From Candidatus Barnesiella excrementigallinarum (GTDB taxonomy: Bacteria > Bacteroidota > Bacteroidia > Bacteroidales > Barnesiellaceae): DNA of 64,000 nucleotides. The stretch covers positions 62,001 to 126,000 of the forward strand of contig DXFL01000023.1 of assembly GCA_019114445.1 (NCBI GenBank), in the 5' to 3' direction. Under the pieces are notes generated by a model. That model had not been told where the DNA came from. It saw only the letters and a list, made by a program, of their open reading frames with translations, and searched no databases. Below are positions 45,251-57,735 of the stretch, piece by piece; position 1 is the first letter of the stretch, and each line of letters opens with the position of its first letter. The translations under genes were made by a program, and so were the position numbers.

Positions 45251-47191
45251 ATGAATCACAAACCATTAAGTTATTGCATAGGAGGTCTCATCGTCTTACT
45301 GTCGGCCTGCCAAGCCAACGAGCCCATAAAATTTCAATTCGACAGCAACAAAATAGTTTCGGGAAAGAAAATCGCACTGAAAGAGATTGCCCCCGACCTC
45401 CCCTCCGATTGGAGCGAATACAACTATGTAACCATCGAATTTCGTTCCACTACACCCCAACGGTTTCAATTAGGATTCACCACAGACGAAGGATATAACG
45501 AACTGCGACTTATATCGTATGTTCCCCATGCATGGAACAAACTGGTCGTTCCATTAAAACTTTTCAGAGAATTGCCCACCGCCAAACACGACATCGCGGC
45601 CACCTCCAACCAACCGAGAGTAACCGGCTGGATTAACTTGGGTGGGAAACGAGGTCCCTTGACCGGCGTCGACTCGATAGGCATACGCATGAGAGCGCCT
45701 ATTGGGAATCCGCAAATAGAGCTACGTTCCATCGCCTTGTCCAAAGAAGACCCGGGTGACGAATACTTGGAAAAGAAACCTGCATTCGACAAATTCGGGC
45801 AATGGAATTTAGGGGATTACGAAGGGAAAATATACTCCGAAGAACAGCTCCAAAAAGAGTGGGCTCAGGAGATGGCCGACATAGACACTCCAACCGATTT
45901 CAATTATTCGAAATACGGAGGCTACAAGAATAAACAGGTTCGGGCGACAGGCTTTTTCAGGACTCAGTTAATCGACGGACGTTGGTGGCTGGTCGATCCC
46001 GAAGGTTATCTGTTCCTCTCTTACGGCGTCGATTGCGTAGCTCCGGCCGGCGACAACTACACCAAAAACATCGACAAATGCACGAATATGTTTCAAGAGC
46101 TTCCGCCCAAAGAATTGTTTATCCCCGCCGAGAATGTTTCGCCTCAAACCCATGCAGCCTCTTTCGGCCTTTGGAACCTCTACCGGCGTTACGGGAGCGA
46201 CTATATGGAGAAGGCCTGCGAAATGACCATCAAACGAATGGACAAATGGGGATTGAACACGATTGCCAACTGGTCCGACGAAGCGGTGTACAGCCTAAAC
46301 AAAAAAGCCTTTACCCTGCCGTTATCCGAACTCGCTTTCGAAAACAGCTTGATGGGATTGATGGACGTCTATGAAAGCAACTTTGAACAGAAAATCGATG
46401 CCGCCATCGCAAAAAATGTCGAAGCATACAAAAATAATCCCTGGCTAATCGGCTACTTCATCGGGAACGAACCTTCGTGGGTAATGAAAGAACAACGATT
46501 ATGTTCGTTAATTCTCGACGGGAACGACCGGCCGATAAAAACCGAATTGAAAAATTTTCTGGAAAAACGGGGAGATACTCCCGAAAATCGTAAAACATTC
46601 GTATACAACACATTCGAAAAGCTGATGAAAACCATTTCCGGCTCTTTGAAGAAGTACGACCCCAACCACTTGAATTTGGGTATTCGATTTGGTTATATCG
46701 AGCAACTCGACGACGAATTGCTGCGAATCAGTAAGGATGCGTTCGATGTGTTGAGTTTCAACTGCTATGCCCTTGCCCCCGACCCCGAAAAGATGGATCA
46801 TGCCCTCGAAATATCGGGGCTGCCCATGCTCATCGGCGAATATCACTTCGGCACGGTCGACCGGGGCCTTGCCCAATCGCTGTGGCAAGTCGACACACAA
46901 AAGGAGAGAGGCGAAGCCTTCCGGTATTACACCGAAAACGGATTTGCCCACCCGGGACTTATCGGGACAGCATGGTTCCGCTGGTTCGACCAAAACATAA
47001 ACGGTCGTAACGACGGCGAAAATTACAACTGCGGATTTCTCGACGTAACCGACCGTCCCTACCGTTATATGGTCGAAGCTGCAATAGAAACCGCTAAATC
47101 GCTCTACGACATACACGCCGGGAACAAAGCTCCGGTAGATAAAGCTCCCGAAGCCGTAGGACATTCGCCCATACCCGACCTTTGGGATTGA
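45251..47191 (+). CDS. GH50-like glycoside hydrolase lipoprotein (beta-agarase family resemblance)
   Basis: A 646-residue lipoprotein (LLSAC, lipid Cys at 20). A beta-sandwich of about 150 residues precedes a TIM-barrel catalytic domain. The GH50 landmarks are RTQLIDGRWWLVDPEGYLFL, the acid/base region GYFIGNEPSW (E407), and the nucleophile region LIGEYHFGTVDRG (E530), then a late NGRNDGENYNCGF stretch. Characterised GH50 enzymes are exo/endo-beta-agarases that release neoagarobiose. Relation to those enzymes suggests beta-1,4-galactan cleavage, but the residues outside the catalytic core cannot confirm the substrate. It is the middle gene of the plus-strand cassette. Confidence 0.75.
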   Translation: MNHKPLSYCIGGLIVLLSACQANEPIKFQFDSNKIVSGKKIALKEIAPDLPSDWSEYNYVTIEFRSTTPQRFQLGFTTDEGYNELRLISYVPHAWNKLVVPLKLFRELPTAKHDIAATSNQPRVTGWINLGGKRGPLTGVDSIGIRMRAPIGNPQIELRSIALSKEDPGDEYLEKKPAFDKFGQWNLGDYEGKIYSEEQLQKEWAQEMADIDTPTDFNYSKYGGYKNKQVRATGFFRTQLIDGRWWLVDPEGYLFLSYGVDCVAPAGDNYTKNIDKCTNMFQELPPKELFIPAENVSPQTHAASFGLWNLYRRYGSDYMEKACEMTIKRMDKWGLNTIANWSDEAVYSLNKKAFTLPLSELAFENSLMGLMDVYESNFEQKIDAAIAKNVEAYKNNPWLIGYFIGNEPSWVMKEQRLCSLILDGNDRPIKTELKNFLEKRGDTPENRKTFVYNTFEKLMKTISGSLKKYDPNHLNLGIRFGYIEQLDDELLRISKDAFDVLSFNCYALAPDPEKMDHALEISGLPMLIGEYHFGTVDRGLAQSLWQVDTQKERGEAFRYYTENGFAHPGLIGTAWFRWFDQNINGRNDGENYNCGFLDVTDRPYRYMVEAAIETAKSLYDIHAGNKAPVDKAPEAVGHSPIPDLWD

Positions 47192-47235
47192 ATCACGACT
47201 TTCATGCTGCATACACCCCATAAACCCACATTCAC

Positions 47236-50043
47236 ATGAAACGGCTAAACCGCATACTTTTTTTAAGCGTATTATCGATTCTCTGTACACTCGCATTTTC
47301 CTGCAAGCAAGCGACCAATGAAATCTATTTGGACGGCGAGTGGGCTTTTGCGTTGGACCCCGAAGGAATAGGCGAAGAACAAGAGTGGTACAAAACGGAG
47401 TTGAACGAAACGGTTGTCCTTCCCGGATCTTTACAAGAGCAGGGGAAAGGGTTCGACATCGATGTAAACACTCCGTGGACAGGGCAAATCATAGACACCT
47501 CGTACTTTCACGAACCACAATACGCCCCCTACCGGGAGAAAGGAAACATTAAAGTTCCCTTTTGGCTGAACCCCGATAAACATTATGTGGGTGCCGCTTG
47601 GTATCAAAAAAAGATCGTTATTCCCAACGAATGGGAAAACCGCACGGTCATACTCGAACTGGAACGTCCGCACTGGACCACCACCCTATTTGTCGACGGA
47701 AAGAAAATAGGGAGCAACAACTCTTTACAAACGCCGCACCGATATATCCTGAATGAATTGAATCCGGGAGAACATACCCTAACGCTACGGGTAGACAACT
47801 CGCTTTACGTCAACGTAGGTATCAATGCCCACAGCGTCTCGGACCATACGCAAACCAACTGGAACGGAATCGTCGGCGATATTAAACTCTCGGCAAAACC
47901 GGTTTCATACATCGAGTCGGTACAAATTTATCCAGATATAAAGAACAAACGCGCACACGTGAACATACACCTGAACGGAGATACCGAACCCAACCGTGCA
48001 AAAATTATTCTGCAAGCACAAACATGGGCGGGCCAACCCGTAGGAAGCCCGGTGGAAACAACCGTCACGGGAAATGAGGCCACGGCAACCGTCACGTTGG
48101 GCGAAGAGGCCGCGCTTTGGTCGGAATACGATCCCAACGTATATAAAATGGCCGTCACCTTGCAAACGGCTACCGGTGAGGATAAATCGTACTACGACTT
48201 TGGGCTTCGCGAATTCAAGGCAAACGGGACCCGTTTCGAAGTAAACGGTCACCCCATATTCTTGCGGGGCACACTCGAAAGCTGCATATTCCCGCTTACC
48301 GGCTACCCCTCTATGCAACAAGAATATTGGGAGAAAATATACCGCACCTGCAAGGAATATGGGTTGAATCACCTCCGTTTCCACTCGTGGTGTCCGCCCG
48401 AAATTGCTTTCCATGTAGCCGACAGCATGGGGTTATATCTGCAAGTGGAATGCGGAGCTTGGACCGAAGTTGGCAGCGGAAAACCGCAAGACAAATGGAT
48501 TAAAGAGGAGAGCGACCGTATCTTGAAAGAGTATGGGAATCACCCCTCTTTCTGCATGATGACCTACGGCAACGAGCCTTCGGGGAAAAACTATACCCAA
48601 TACCTGTCGGAACTCGTAGACTATTGGAAGAGCAAAGATTCGCGGCGGGTATATTCCGGCGCTGCCGGCTGGCCCTATCTCGAAAATGCCGACTATTGGA
48701 ACACTCCCGATCCCCGTATCCAAGCGTGGGGAGCCGAGACCAACAGCATTATCAACAAGGAGCCACCCCGCACCAACTACGACTTTGCCTCAATTATCCG
48801 TCCCGATATGCCCACCGTCAGCCACGAAATAGGCCAATGGTGTGTCTATCCCAATTTCAAAGAGATACCCAAATACACCGGGGTATTGAAAGCCAAAAAC
48901 TTGGAAATATTCCAAGAGACACTGGACAAACACGGGTTAGGCAAAATGGCCGAAAAATTTTTATATGCTTCGGGACGGCTGCAAACTCTTTGCTACAAAG
49001 CCGACATAGAGGCAGCCCTTCGAACTCCGGGATTTGCCGGATTCCAACTGCTCGACTTACACGATTTTCCGGGACAAGGCTCGGCCCTCGTGGGGGTATT
49101 AGATCCCTTTTGGGAGAGCAAAGGATATGTCACCAGCGAAGAGTACCGTATGTTTTGCAATAGCACAGTTCCTTTAATACGGTTTCCCAAGATGGTATGG
49201 CTCAACAACGAAATTTTAGAAGCTCCCATAGAGATGGCCCACTTCGGGAAAGACGAAATAGCCCATGCCAACATACATTGGGAGATAACGGCCAAAGATA
49301 CACGGCATCCCATAGCCGAAGGTACGTTCTGCCGCAACCTACCCATCGGGAACTGTATCCCGGTAGGGAATATCCAATGTGATTTATCCCACATAGAAAA
49401 GCCCACTCAACTGACAGTTTCGGTGCGGCTCGAAAACTCTCATTTTCAAAACAAATGGAATATTTGGGTATACCCGGCTATCAAACCCGAAATCCAAAAC
49501 AAGCCCTATATCGCTACCCGGCTCGACCCCAAAGCGTGCGACATATTGGATAAGGGAAGCTCGGTATTGCTGCTCACTTATAATCCGGCCTCGGCAAAAG
49601 AGAAACGAAATCCCACGGTTGGTTTTTCGAGTATTTTCTGGAATACGGCATGGTCGCGCAAACAAGCGCCCCACACCCTCGGCGTATGTTGCGATGCCTC
49701 CCACCCGGCTTTGGCGGCTTTCCCCAACGAAGGGGTAAGCGATTACCAATGGTGGGATCTCATGAGCCACTGCGAGGCCATCATGTTGGACAGCCTACCC
49801 CAAGAGATCGAGCCCATCGTCTACCTGATTGACGATTGGTTCACCAATCGCAAACTCGGTATGCTCTACGAAGCTCGCGTAGGAAAGGGTAAACTATTGG
49901 TATGCGGTGCCGATCTACAAAACGATTTGGCGCGCCGGCCGGCCGCAGCACAATTCAAACAAAGCCTTTTGGAATACATGGCTTCCGAACAGTTCAATCC
50001 AAGCGCCTACCTGAATTTGGACGAGATTCTCAAACAACAATAG
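47236..50043 (+). CDS. GH2-like glycoside hydrolase (galactosidase-type)
   Basis: A 935-residue enzyme with a lipoprotein-type signal (SC at residue 23). GH2 jelly-roll (about 30-220), Ig-like and TIM-barrel parts are in order. The acid/base is in TYGNEPSG (E447) and the putative nucleophile in SHEIGQW (E531). It lacks the LacZ-type C-terminal domain and looks unlike the minus-strand GH2, so substrate may differ. It is the last gene in the cassette, ended by a hairpin at 50092-50136. The gene could remove non-reducing beta-galactosyl or related residues left by the GH16 and GH50-like enzymes. Confidence 0.8.
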   Translation: MKRLNRILFLSVLSILCTLAFSCKQATNEIYLDGEWAFALDPEGIGEEQEWYKTELNETVVLPGSLQEQGKGFDIDVNTPWTGQIIDTSYFHEPQYAPYREKGNIKVPFWLNPDKHYVGAAWYQKKIVIPNEWENRTVILELERPHWTTTLFVDGKKIGSNNSLQTPHRYILNELNPGEHTLTLRVDNSLYVNVGINAHSVSDHTQTNWNGIVGDIKLSAKPVSYIESVQIYPDIKNKRAHVNIHLNGDTEPNRAKIILQAQTWAGQPVGSPVETTVTGNEATATVTLGEEAALWSEYDPNVYKMAVTLQTATGEDKSYYDFGLREFKANGTRFEVNGHPIFLRGTLESCIFPLTGYPSMQQEYWEKIYRTCKEYGLNHLRFHSWCPPEIAFHVADSMGLYLQVECGAWTEVGSGKPQDKWIKEESDRILKEYGNHPSFCMMTYGNEPSGKNYTQYLSELVDYWKSKDSRRVYSGAAGWPYLENADYWNTPDPRIQAWGAETNSIINKEPPRTNYDFASIIRPDMPTVSHEIGQWCVYPNFKEIPKYTGVLKAKNLEIFQETLDKHGLGKMAEKFLYASGRLQTLCYKADIEAALRTPGFAGFQLLDLHDFPGQGSALVGVLDPFWESKGYVTSEEYRMFCNSTVPLIRFPKMVWLNNEILEAPIEMAHFGKDEIAHANIHWEITAKDTRHPIAEGTFCRNLPIGNCIPVGNIQCDLSHIEKPTQLTVSVRLENSHFQNKWNIWVYPAIKPEIQNKPYIATRLDPKACDILDKGSSVLLLTYNPASAKEKRNPTVGFSSIFWNTAWSRKQAPHTLGVCCDASHPALAAFPNEGVSDYQWWDLMSHCEAIMLDSLPQEIEPIVYLIDDWFTNRKLGMLYEARVGKGKLLVCGADLQNDLARRPAAAQFKQSLLEYMASEQFNPSAYLNLDEILKQQ

Positions 50044-50353
50044 GCATTTCGCTTCCCATAATTTTTTCATATTCATTCATCGCGTTAAACAAATGGGGCT
50101 GCGTCTGTCAACAACGAAGACACAGCCTCATTTTATTTAGTTTCATAACAATCTCAAAAAAAGAAAGGAATACGCCACACAATATCAATCGTGCAATCCT
50201 CGGTTTCGAAATAATCGAGCAATCGCGCAGGACGATCGGTTTGGATAATGCGGCGAGTGCATCGATCCAATAGCCCCCCCCCTATAAACAAAAAAATAGT
50301 TCCACTTTTAACAAGAAGAACCATCGTACCACTTTGAAAGATAGATAATGAAG
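50044..50353. other. Intergenic region between the GH cassette and tRNA-Ala
   Basis: 310 bp. It holds the cassette terminator and a C-rich run (50273-50282). No gene and no insertion sequence end were seen. Confidence 0.55.
50092..50136 (+). terminator. Terminator of the GH16-GH50-GH2 operon
   Basis: AATGGGGCTG(C)GTCT with AGAC(A)CAGCCTCATT around an 11-base loop, followed by TTATTT. Confidence 0.7.
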
Positions 50354-50427
50354 TGGAGTATAGCGGACTCGAACCGCTCACCTCGACACTGCCAGTGTCG
50401 CGCTCTAGCCAGATGAGCTAATACCCC
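50354..50427 (-). tRNA. tRNA-Ala(GGC)
   Basis: A 74-nt tRNA on the minus strand. Acceptor GGGGTAT pairs with ATACTCC and includes the G3-U70 pair that marks alanine tRNAs; the discriminator is A. The anticodon loop CTGGCAG gives GGC. The T-loop is GGTTCGAGTCC. The 3' CCA is not encoded. Confidence 0.93.
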
Positions 50428-50439
50428 TTAAATGCGCTG

Positions 50440-50471
50440 CAAAGATATAATGTTTTTGGCGATTATACAAG
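50440..50471 (-). promoter_or_regulatory. Promoter of tRNA-Ala
   Basis: CTTG-N20-TATCTTTG on the minus strand, 12 bp ahead of the mature 5' end. Confidence 0.7.
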
Positions 50472-50568
50472 CATATCGCAAATATTTTTACACATCACAA
50501 GCAATATCGCTCATACTCAACCGGTTAAAAAGAACATCAAGCGAAAGCCAAGAATATTTACAATAAAA

Positions 50569-50612
50569 AAAGATTCGTCTGGCTCTAAATAGATAAGCCC
50601 AAACGAATCTTT
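50569..50612 (-). terminator. Terminator of the minus-strand GH2 gene
   Basis: AAAGATTCGT pairs with ACGAATCTTT; on the minus strand a run of TTTTTTATT follows. It is 21 bp after the GH2 stop and ends the PUL. Confidence 0.8.
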
Positions 50613-50633
50613 TCCTATCGTAGATCCCCTATT

Positions 50634-53753
<3,120 letters not shown>

Positions 53754-53769
53754 CTAATTGGTCTATTTC

Positions 53770-55299
53770 TCATTCCAGCGGGAGCGCTACTCTCCCATCT
53801 TTTATTTCGGCAAGCTTGGCGGCAAGATTCTTTACCACTTCGGGATATTTTTCGGCCACATTTTCTTTTTCGCCCCAATCGTTGCGCATATTGTACAACT
53901 GAGGTTCAGGGCTGTTTCCCGTCTCAATGCCCACATTGTGATTAAACGCAGCACCCTTGCCCGGCTCTATATATTTCCATTCGTTGGTAATAATAGACAA
54001 ATTGTTTTGGGCATTCTGCTCTACCAAACAAGGACGTCCTTGACGGTCCTTCCCCAACCAAGCATCCAAATAATTTTCGCTATCGGGCGCCGCTCCTGTG
54101 GGCATTTTCACACCCAGCAAAGAAGCAAGCGAAGCTATCCAGTCGAGTTGACAAACCAATGCATCGGATACCGAAGGTTCCACCCGACCGCTCCACCGCA
54201 AAATACACGGGACCCGTGTACCGGCCTCATACGAACTATACTTACCGCCACGGAATGGACCACCCGGTTTATGATCGCCCAATAATTCCACAGCTCCATC
54301 TTTATACCCGTCGTCCACTACCGGGCCATTATCACTCGAAAGAATTACAATCGTGTTTTTATCCAAGCCCAACCGTTTCAATGTAGCCATCACTTCGCCC
54401 ACACTCCAATCGAACTGCAACAGCACATCGCCACGCGGCCCCATACCCGACTTCCCGGCAAAACGTTCGTTGGGTACCCGAGGCACATGGGCATCCTGTG
54501 TCGCGAAATAGAGGAAGAAGGGTTGGTCCTTGTGTTGTTCGATAAAAGCAAGAGCCTTAGAGGTAAGCTCTTCGGCTATTTGATCGTCTTTCCACAAGGC
54601 CGATTTCCCGCCTTTCATAAAACCGATACGGGAAATACCGTTCACGATACTCTGATTATGTCCATGCGAAGGATGCATGGTCAACAACTCGGGATTATTT
54701 TTCCCGGTAGGTTCACCCGGAAAATTCTTTTGATAGCTTACATAAATAGGATCGTTCGGGTCGAGATTCGCCACCAGTCCGTTCTCCACAAACACACAAG
54801 GTACACGATCGCCTGTAGCCGCCATAATGTAAGAATAGTCGAAACCTATATCCGAAAGGTTAGGCGAAAGTTGTTTGTTCCAATCCTGAGTCCCCTTCTT
54901 GTCGCCCAACCCCAAATGCCACTTACCAATGGCTCCGGTCACATAGCCGGCCTCGTGAAACATATCGGCCAGTGTATATCGTTCGGGACGGATAATCATA
55001 CCCGCATCGCCGTCGGCAATGCCTGTTCCCTGCCTGCGCCAAGCATACTCGCCGGTCAACATGGCATATCGGGCCGGGGTACTTGTTGCTGCCGCACTAT
55101 GCGCATTCGTAAAACGAACGCCTTCGGCTGCCAAACGTTCCACATGGGGAGTACTGATGGTTTTAGCTCCGTTGCAACTCAAATCGCCATAACCAATATC
55201 ATCGGCATAAATAAATATAACGTTAGGGGTCTGAGGTTTTTCGGCATACCCCGATAAGGGCAAAGCTACCAACGGCAAAATCAATGGTATCGATTTCAT
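53770..55299 (-). CDS. Sulfatase, S1 family, Ser-type
   Basis: A 509-residue periplasmic sulfatase with a signal peptide (cleavage near GYAE). The signature S73-T-P-A-R77 (S/C-x-P-x-R) holds the Ser converted to formylglycine by a maturase. Metal ligands lie in IYADDIGYG and LSSDNGPV. It is the second sulfatase in the locus and differs strongly from the other one, so it probably acts on a different sugar or position. A galactose sulfate is a reasonable guess from the neighbouring beta-galactosidase. The subfamily is not fixed here. No maturase is in the window. Confidence 0.88.
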   Translation of the reverse strand: MKSIPLILPLVALPLSGYAEKPQTPNVIFIYADDIGYGDLSCNGAKTISTPHVERLAAEGVRFTNAHSAAATSTPARYAMLTGEYAWRRQGTGIADGDAGMIIRPERYTLADMFHEAGYVTGAIGKWHLGLGDKKGTQDWNKQLSPNLSDIGFDYSYIMAATGDRVPCVFVENGLVANLDPNDPIYVSYQKNFPGEPTGKNNPELLTMHPSHGHNQSIVNGISRIGFMKGGKSALWKDDQIAEELTSKALAFIEQHKDQPFFLYFATQDAHVPRVPNERFAGKSGMGPRGDVLLQFDWSVGEVMATLKRLGLDKNTIVILSSDNGPVVDDGYKDGAVELLGDHKPGGPFRGGKYSSYEAGTRVPCILRWSGRVEPSVSDALVCQLDWIASLASLLGVKMPTGAAPDSENYLDAWLGKDRQGRPCLVEQNAQNNLSIITNEWKYIEPGKGAAFNHNVGIETGNSPEPQLYNMRNDWGEKENVAEKYPEVVKNLAAKLAEIKDGRVALPLE

Positions 55300-55321
55300 A
55301 CTCGTTCTTTTTATACTGTCT

Positions 55322-55387
55322 CAAAAAAAAGCAAGGGAAATTTTCCCGATGAAAGCGGTGTGTTTGAAAAAATTTATACACACCGCT
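55322..55387 (-). other. Intercistronic hairpin region between GH20 and sulfatase
   Basis: The 115-bp gap contains a 10-bp stem AGCGGTGTGT/ACACACCGCT with a 14-base loop (55354-55387), then on the minus strand a palindromic GGGAAAATTTCCC and a run of eight T (55322-55349). It looks like an attenuator or partial terminator within the operon. Confidence 0.55.
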
Positions 55388-55414
55388 CTCCTTACCTAAA
55401 AAACAAATGATCTA

Positions 55415-57724
55415 TCAATTTACTATTATTTCGTCGAAATACATCCAGTTCTTTTGTCCTTCACGAACATCGCCGGCCGGACAAACTCCCGGATTTGTCA
55501 TTTCGAGTTTCAAATAGCGAGCATTCACTTTAAGTCCCTCAAAAACAATATCCTCTACGGCAGTACGATTGGCAAATATTTCGTCCTCTCCATAAACGAT
55601 TTCGCCTACCGGGACAAAAGACTTATTATCGGTCGATACCGACAAGCGTACCGAGGAGGGTTGATGAACAACCATACCCGAATTGGTAATAGACCCCAAA
55701 CGCACTTCGCTCACCTTAGTCTTCTTGCCTAAATCAAGCACAAACGATGCATCCTGATCGTGCCAGCCGGCCCATTCAAAATCGGAGTGACGCAAACTAC
55801 CTCTTACACCGTTCGTCAAAACATACACCATGCCGTTCGACGACTGTACTTCTTTGGCCGTAGCTTTGTTCCACGACAAATCCAAGCACAAGGTTTTACC
55901 CATTTGCTCTCCCTTCGAGAATGTTGCCGCCTTAATTCCGATCGATTTCTTTACCGTAAGCGGAGCCTTGTACAAAGCCGACGTTGCGGTAGGTTCCGTA
56001 CCATCTTGGGTATATCGAATCTCTACATCGGGTCTGATACAAGACATCTCTATTTGAAGCGCATTTTTTACCGGCATAACTTTATGATCGATATTATACA
56101 TCGATTTTGCATACGTAATACCAGCGGCTTCGATATGCGGCAATACCCGGTCGAGACGGGTCAGAAAATCGGGCCAATCTTTCGTCCCTTTTTCTGTCCA
56201 TGCTACATCGGCAAGAGCCAATAAGCGGGGAAACACCAAATACTCCACATCTTCGGGCGAATTACAAAACTCTGTCCACATCGAGGCCTGTATCCCCATC
56301 AGCAAATTCTCATACGACGGTTTCCAGTCGGGCTGTACCGGCTCATAGGAATAGACATCTTTCAAGGTGTTATTGCCGAAATAGGTCAGCGGTTCGAACC
56401 ACTGAGGCCCTTGATAACGGATAAGGTAAAGGACTCTGGCCGGAGTAAGGATAAAACGATGCCCTTGATCGGCAGCTTTTAAAGCGGCTTTGCCATATCC
56501 TTGCCAACCATAAATAATGGCACCTTCGGGCAAGGTACTGTTGGTCAACTCGTCCCAACCCATCACCTCTTTGCCTTTGCTCTTCACATAATTGCTCATT
56601 CGAGTCATAAAATAGCTTTGCAGCTCCTCGATATGCTCGATATGTTCGGCCTTCATACGGGCCTGACACTTAGGACATCTCGCCCAGTTCACTTTCGATG
56701 CTTCGTCGCCTCCCAAATGAATGTATTTGGAGGGGAACAATTCGACAACCTCGTCGATCACATCTTCCAAAAACGCGAATACACTATCGTTTCCGGCACA
56801 ATAAACGATCTCCGAATTTTTTCCGCCTATACCGGGTAACACACCTATAAAGCGCTCTTCTATGGGACAAGCCAATTCGGGATAAGCGGCCAAAGAAGAA
56901 TTGGTATGTGCGGGCATTTCGATTTCGGGAATGATCTCGATTTGCCGTTCGGCGGCATAACGAATAATCTCGCGCATATCGTCCTGCGTGTAGTAACCGC
57001 CCTCGGTAGCCTCCTCACCTTTCACTTGATTCCGCCGATTAGGGAACGACTCGTCGCGTTTCACCCGCCAAGCGCCCACCTGAGTAAGCCGCGGATATTT
57101 CTTGATTTCCAAACGCCAGCCGTTATCGTCGACCAAATGCAAATGCAACTTGTTTATTTTCAAAAGCGATGCTGCCTCGATCATACATAACAAATCGTGT
57201 TTAGGCATGAAGAAACGCGATACATCGATCATAAGCCCCCGATATCCGAAACGGGGCTTGTCGTCGATAGTCATTACCGGCACCTTATATTCCGATACCG
57301 TAGTCGCATTACCTTCTACTGCCACCGGCAACAACTGACGAAGTGACTGCAAAGCATAGAAAAACCCGGCATTACCCGACGCCTCTATTGTTATCTGCTC
57401 CGGTTTTACCACCAGCCTATAAGCCTCGGGCGACATCGTGGGGACGGTTATCAGCCGTACATCGGCGCTCTCGGCTCCAATTTCGATACCGGGAATAAAC
57501 CCGGCACCCTTGCCCAACAAGGCAGTAAAATTGGAAACCATTTGCAACTGCGAATCATTCTCGACACCAAACTTCGTATTGGGTCCAAACCAAAAATATC
57601 CGTCACCAATCGAATATTCGGCGGGAGATGGCACTATCGGTAAAGAAGCCTTTGCCGATAATTCCATCGAAGTTGATGCACCCAACAACAGGGTACATAT
57701 AATCAACAGAGGTTTCATCTTCAT
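55415..57724 (-). CDS. GH20 beta-N-acetylhexosaminidase
   Basis: A 769-residue exo-hydrolase that removes terminal beta-GlcNAc or GalNAc with substrate-assisted catalysis. Signal peptide, then the GH20b N-terminal domain (about 25-150) and the TIM barrel with HLGGDE (D340 stabilises the acetamido group, E341 is the acid/base). A chitobiase C-terminal domain (IRYTQDGTEPTATSALYK) and a coagulation-factor 5/8-type domain follow, so it may bind glycan. It is 11 bp downstream of the GlcNAc-6-sulfatase-like gene and probably shares its mRNA; the pair fits stepwise removal of sulfated GlcNAc. Confidence 0.92.
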   Translation of the reverse strand: MKMKPLLIICTLLLGASTSMELSAKASLPIVPSPAEYSIGDGYFWFGPNTKFGVENDSQLQMVSNFTALLGKGAGFIPGIEIGAESADVRLITVPTMSPEAYRLVVKPEQITIEASGNAGFFYALQSLRQLLPVAVEGNATTVSEYKVPVMTIDDKPRFGYRGLMIDVSRFFMPKHDLLCMIEAASLLKINKLHLHLVDDNGWRLEIKKYPRLTQVGAWRVKRDESFPNRRNQVKGEEATEGGYYTQDDMREIIRYAAERQIEIIPEIEMPAHTNSSLAAYPELACPIEERFIGVLPGIGGKNSEIVYCAGNDSVFAFLEDVIDEVVELFPSKYIHLGGDEASKVNWARCPKCQARMKAEHIEHIEELQSYFMTRMSNYVKSKGKEVMGWDELTNSTLPEGAIIYGWQGYGKAALKAADQGHRFILTPARVLYLIRYQGPQWFEPLTYFGNNTLKDVYSYEPVQPDWKPSYENLLMGIQASMWTEFCNSPEDVEYLVFPRLLALADVAWTEKGTKDWPDFLTRLDRVLPHIEAAGITYAKSMYNIDHKVMPVKNALQIEMSCIRPDVEIRYTQDGTEPTATSALYKAPLTVKKSIGIKAATFSKGEQMGKTLCLDLSWNKATAKEVQSSNGMVYVLTNGVRGSLRHSDFEWAGWHDQDASFVLDLGKKTKVSEVRLGSITNSGMVVHQPSSVRLSVSTDNKSFVPVGEIVYGEDEIFANRTAVEDIVFEGLKVNARYLKLEMTNPGVCPAGDVREGQKNWMYFDEIIVN

Positions 57725-57735
57725 ACGGCAAGTCC

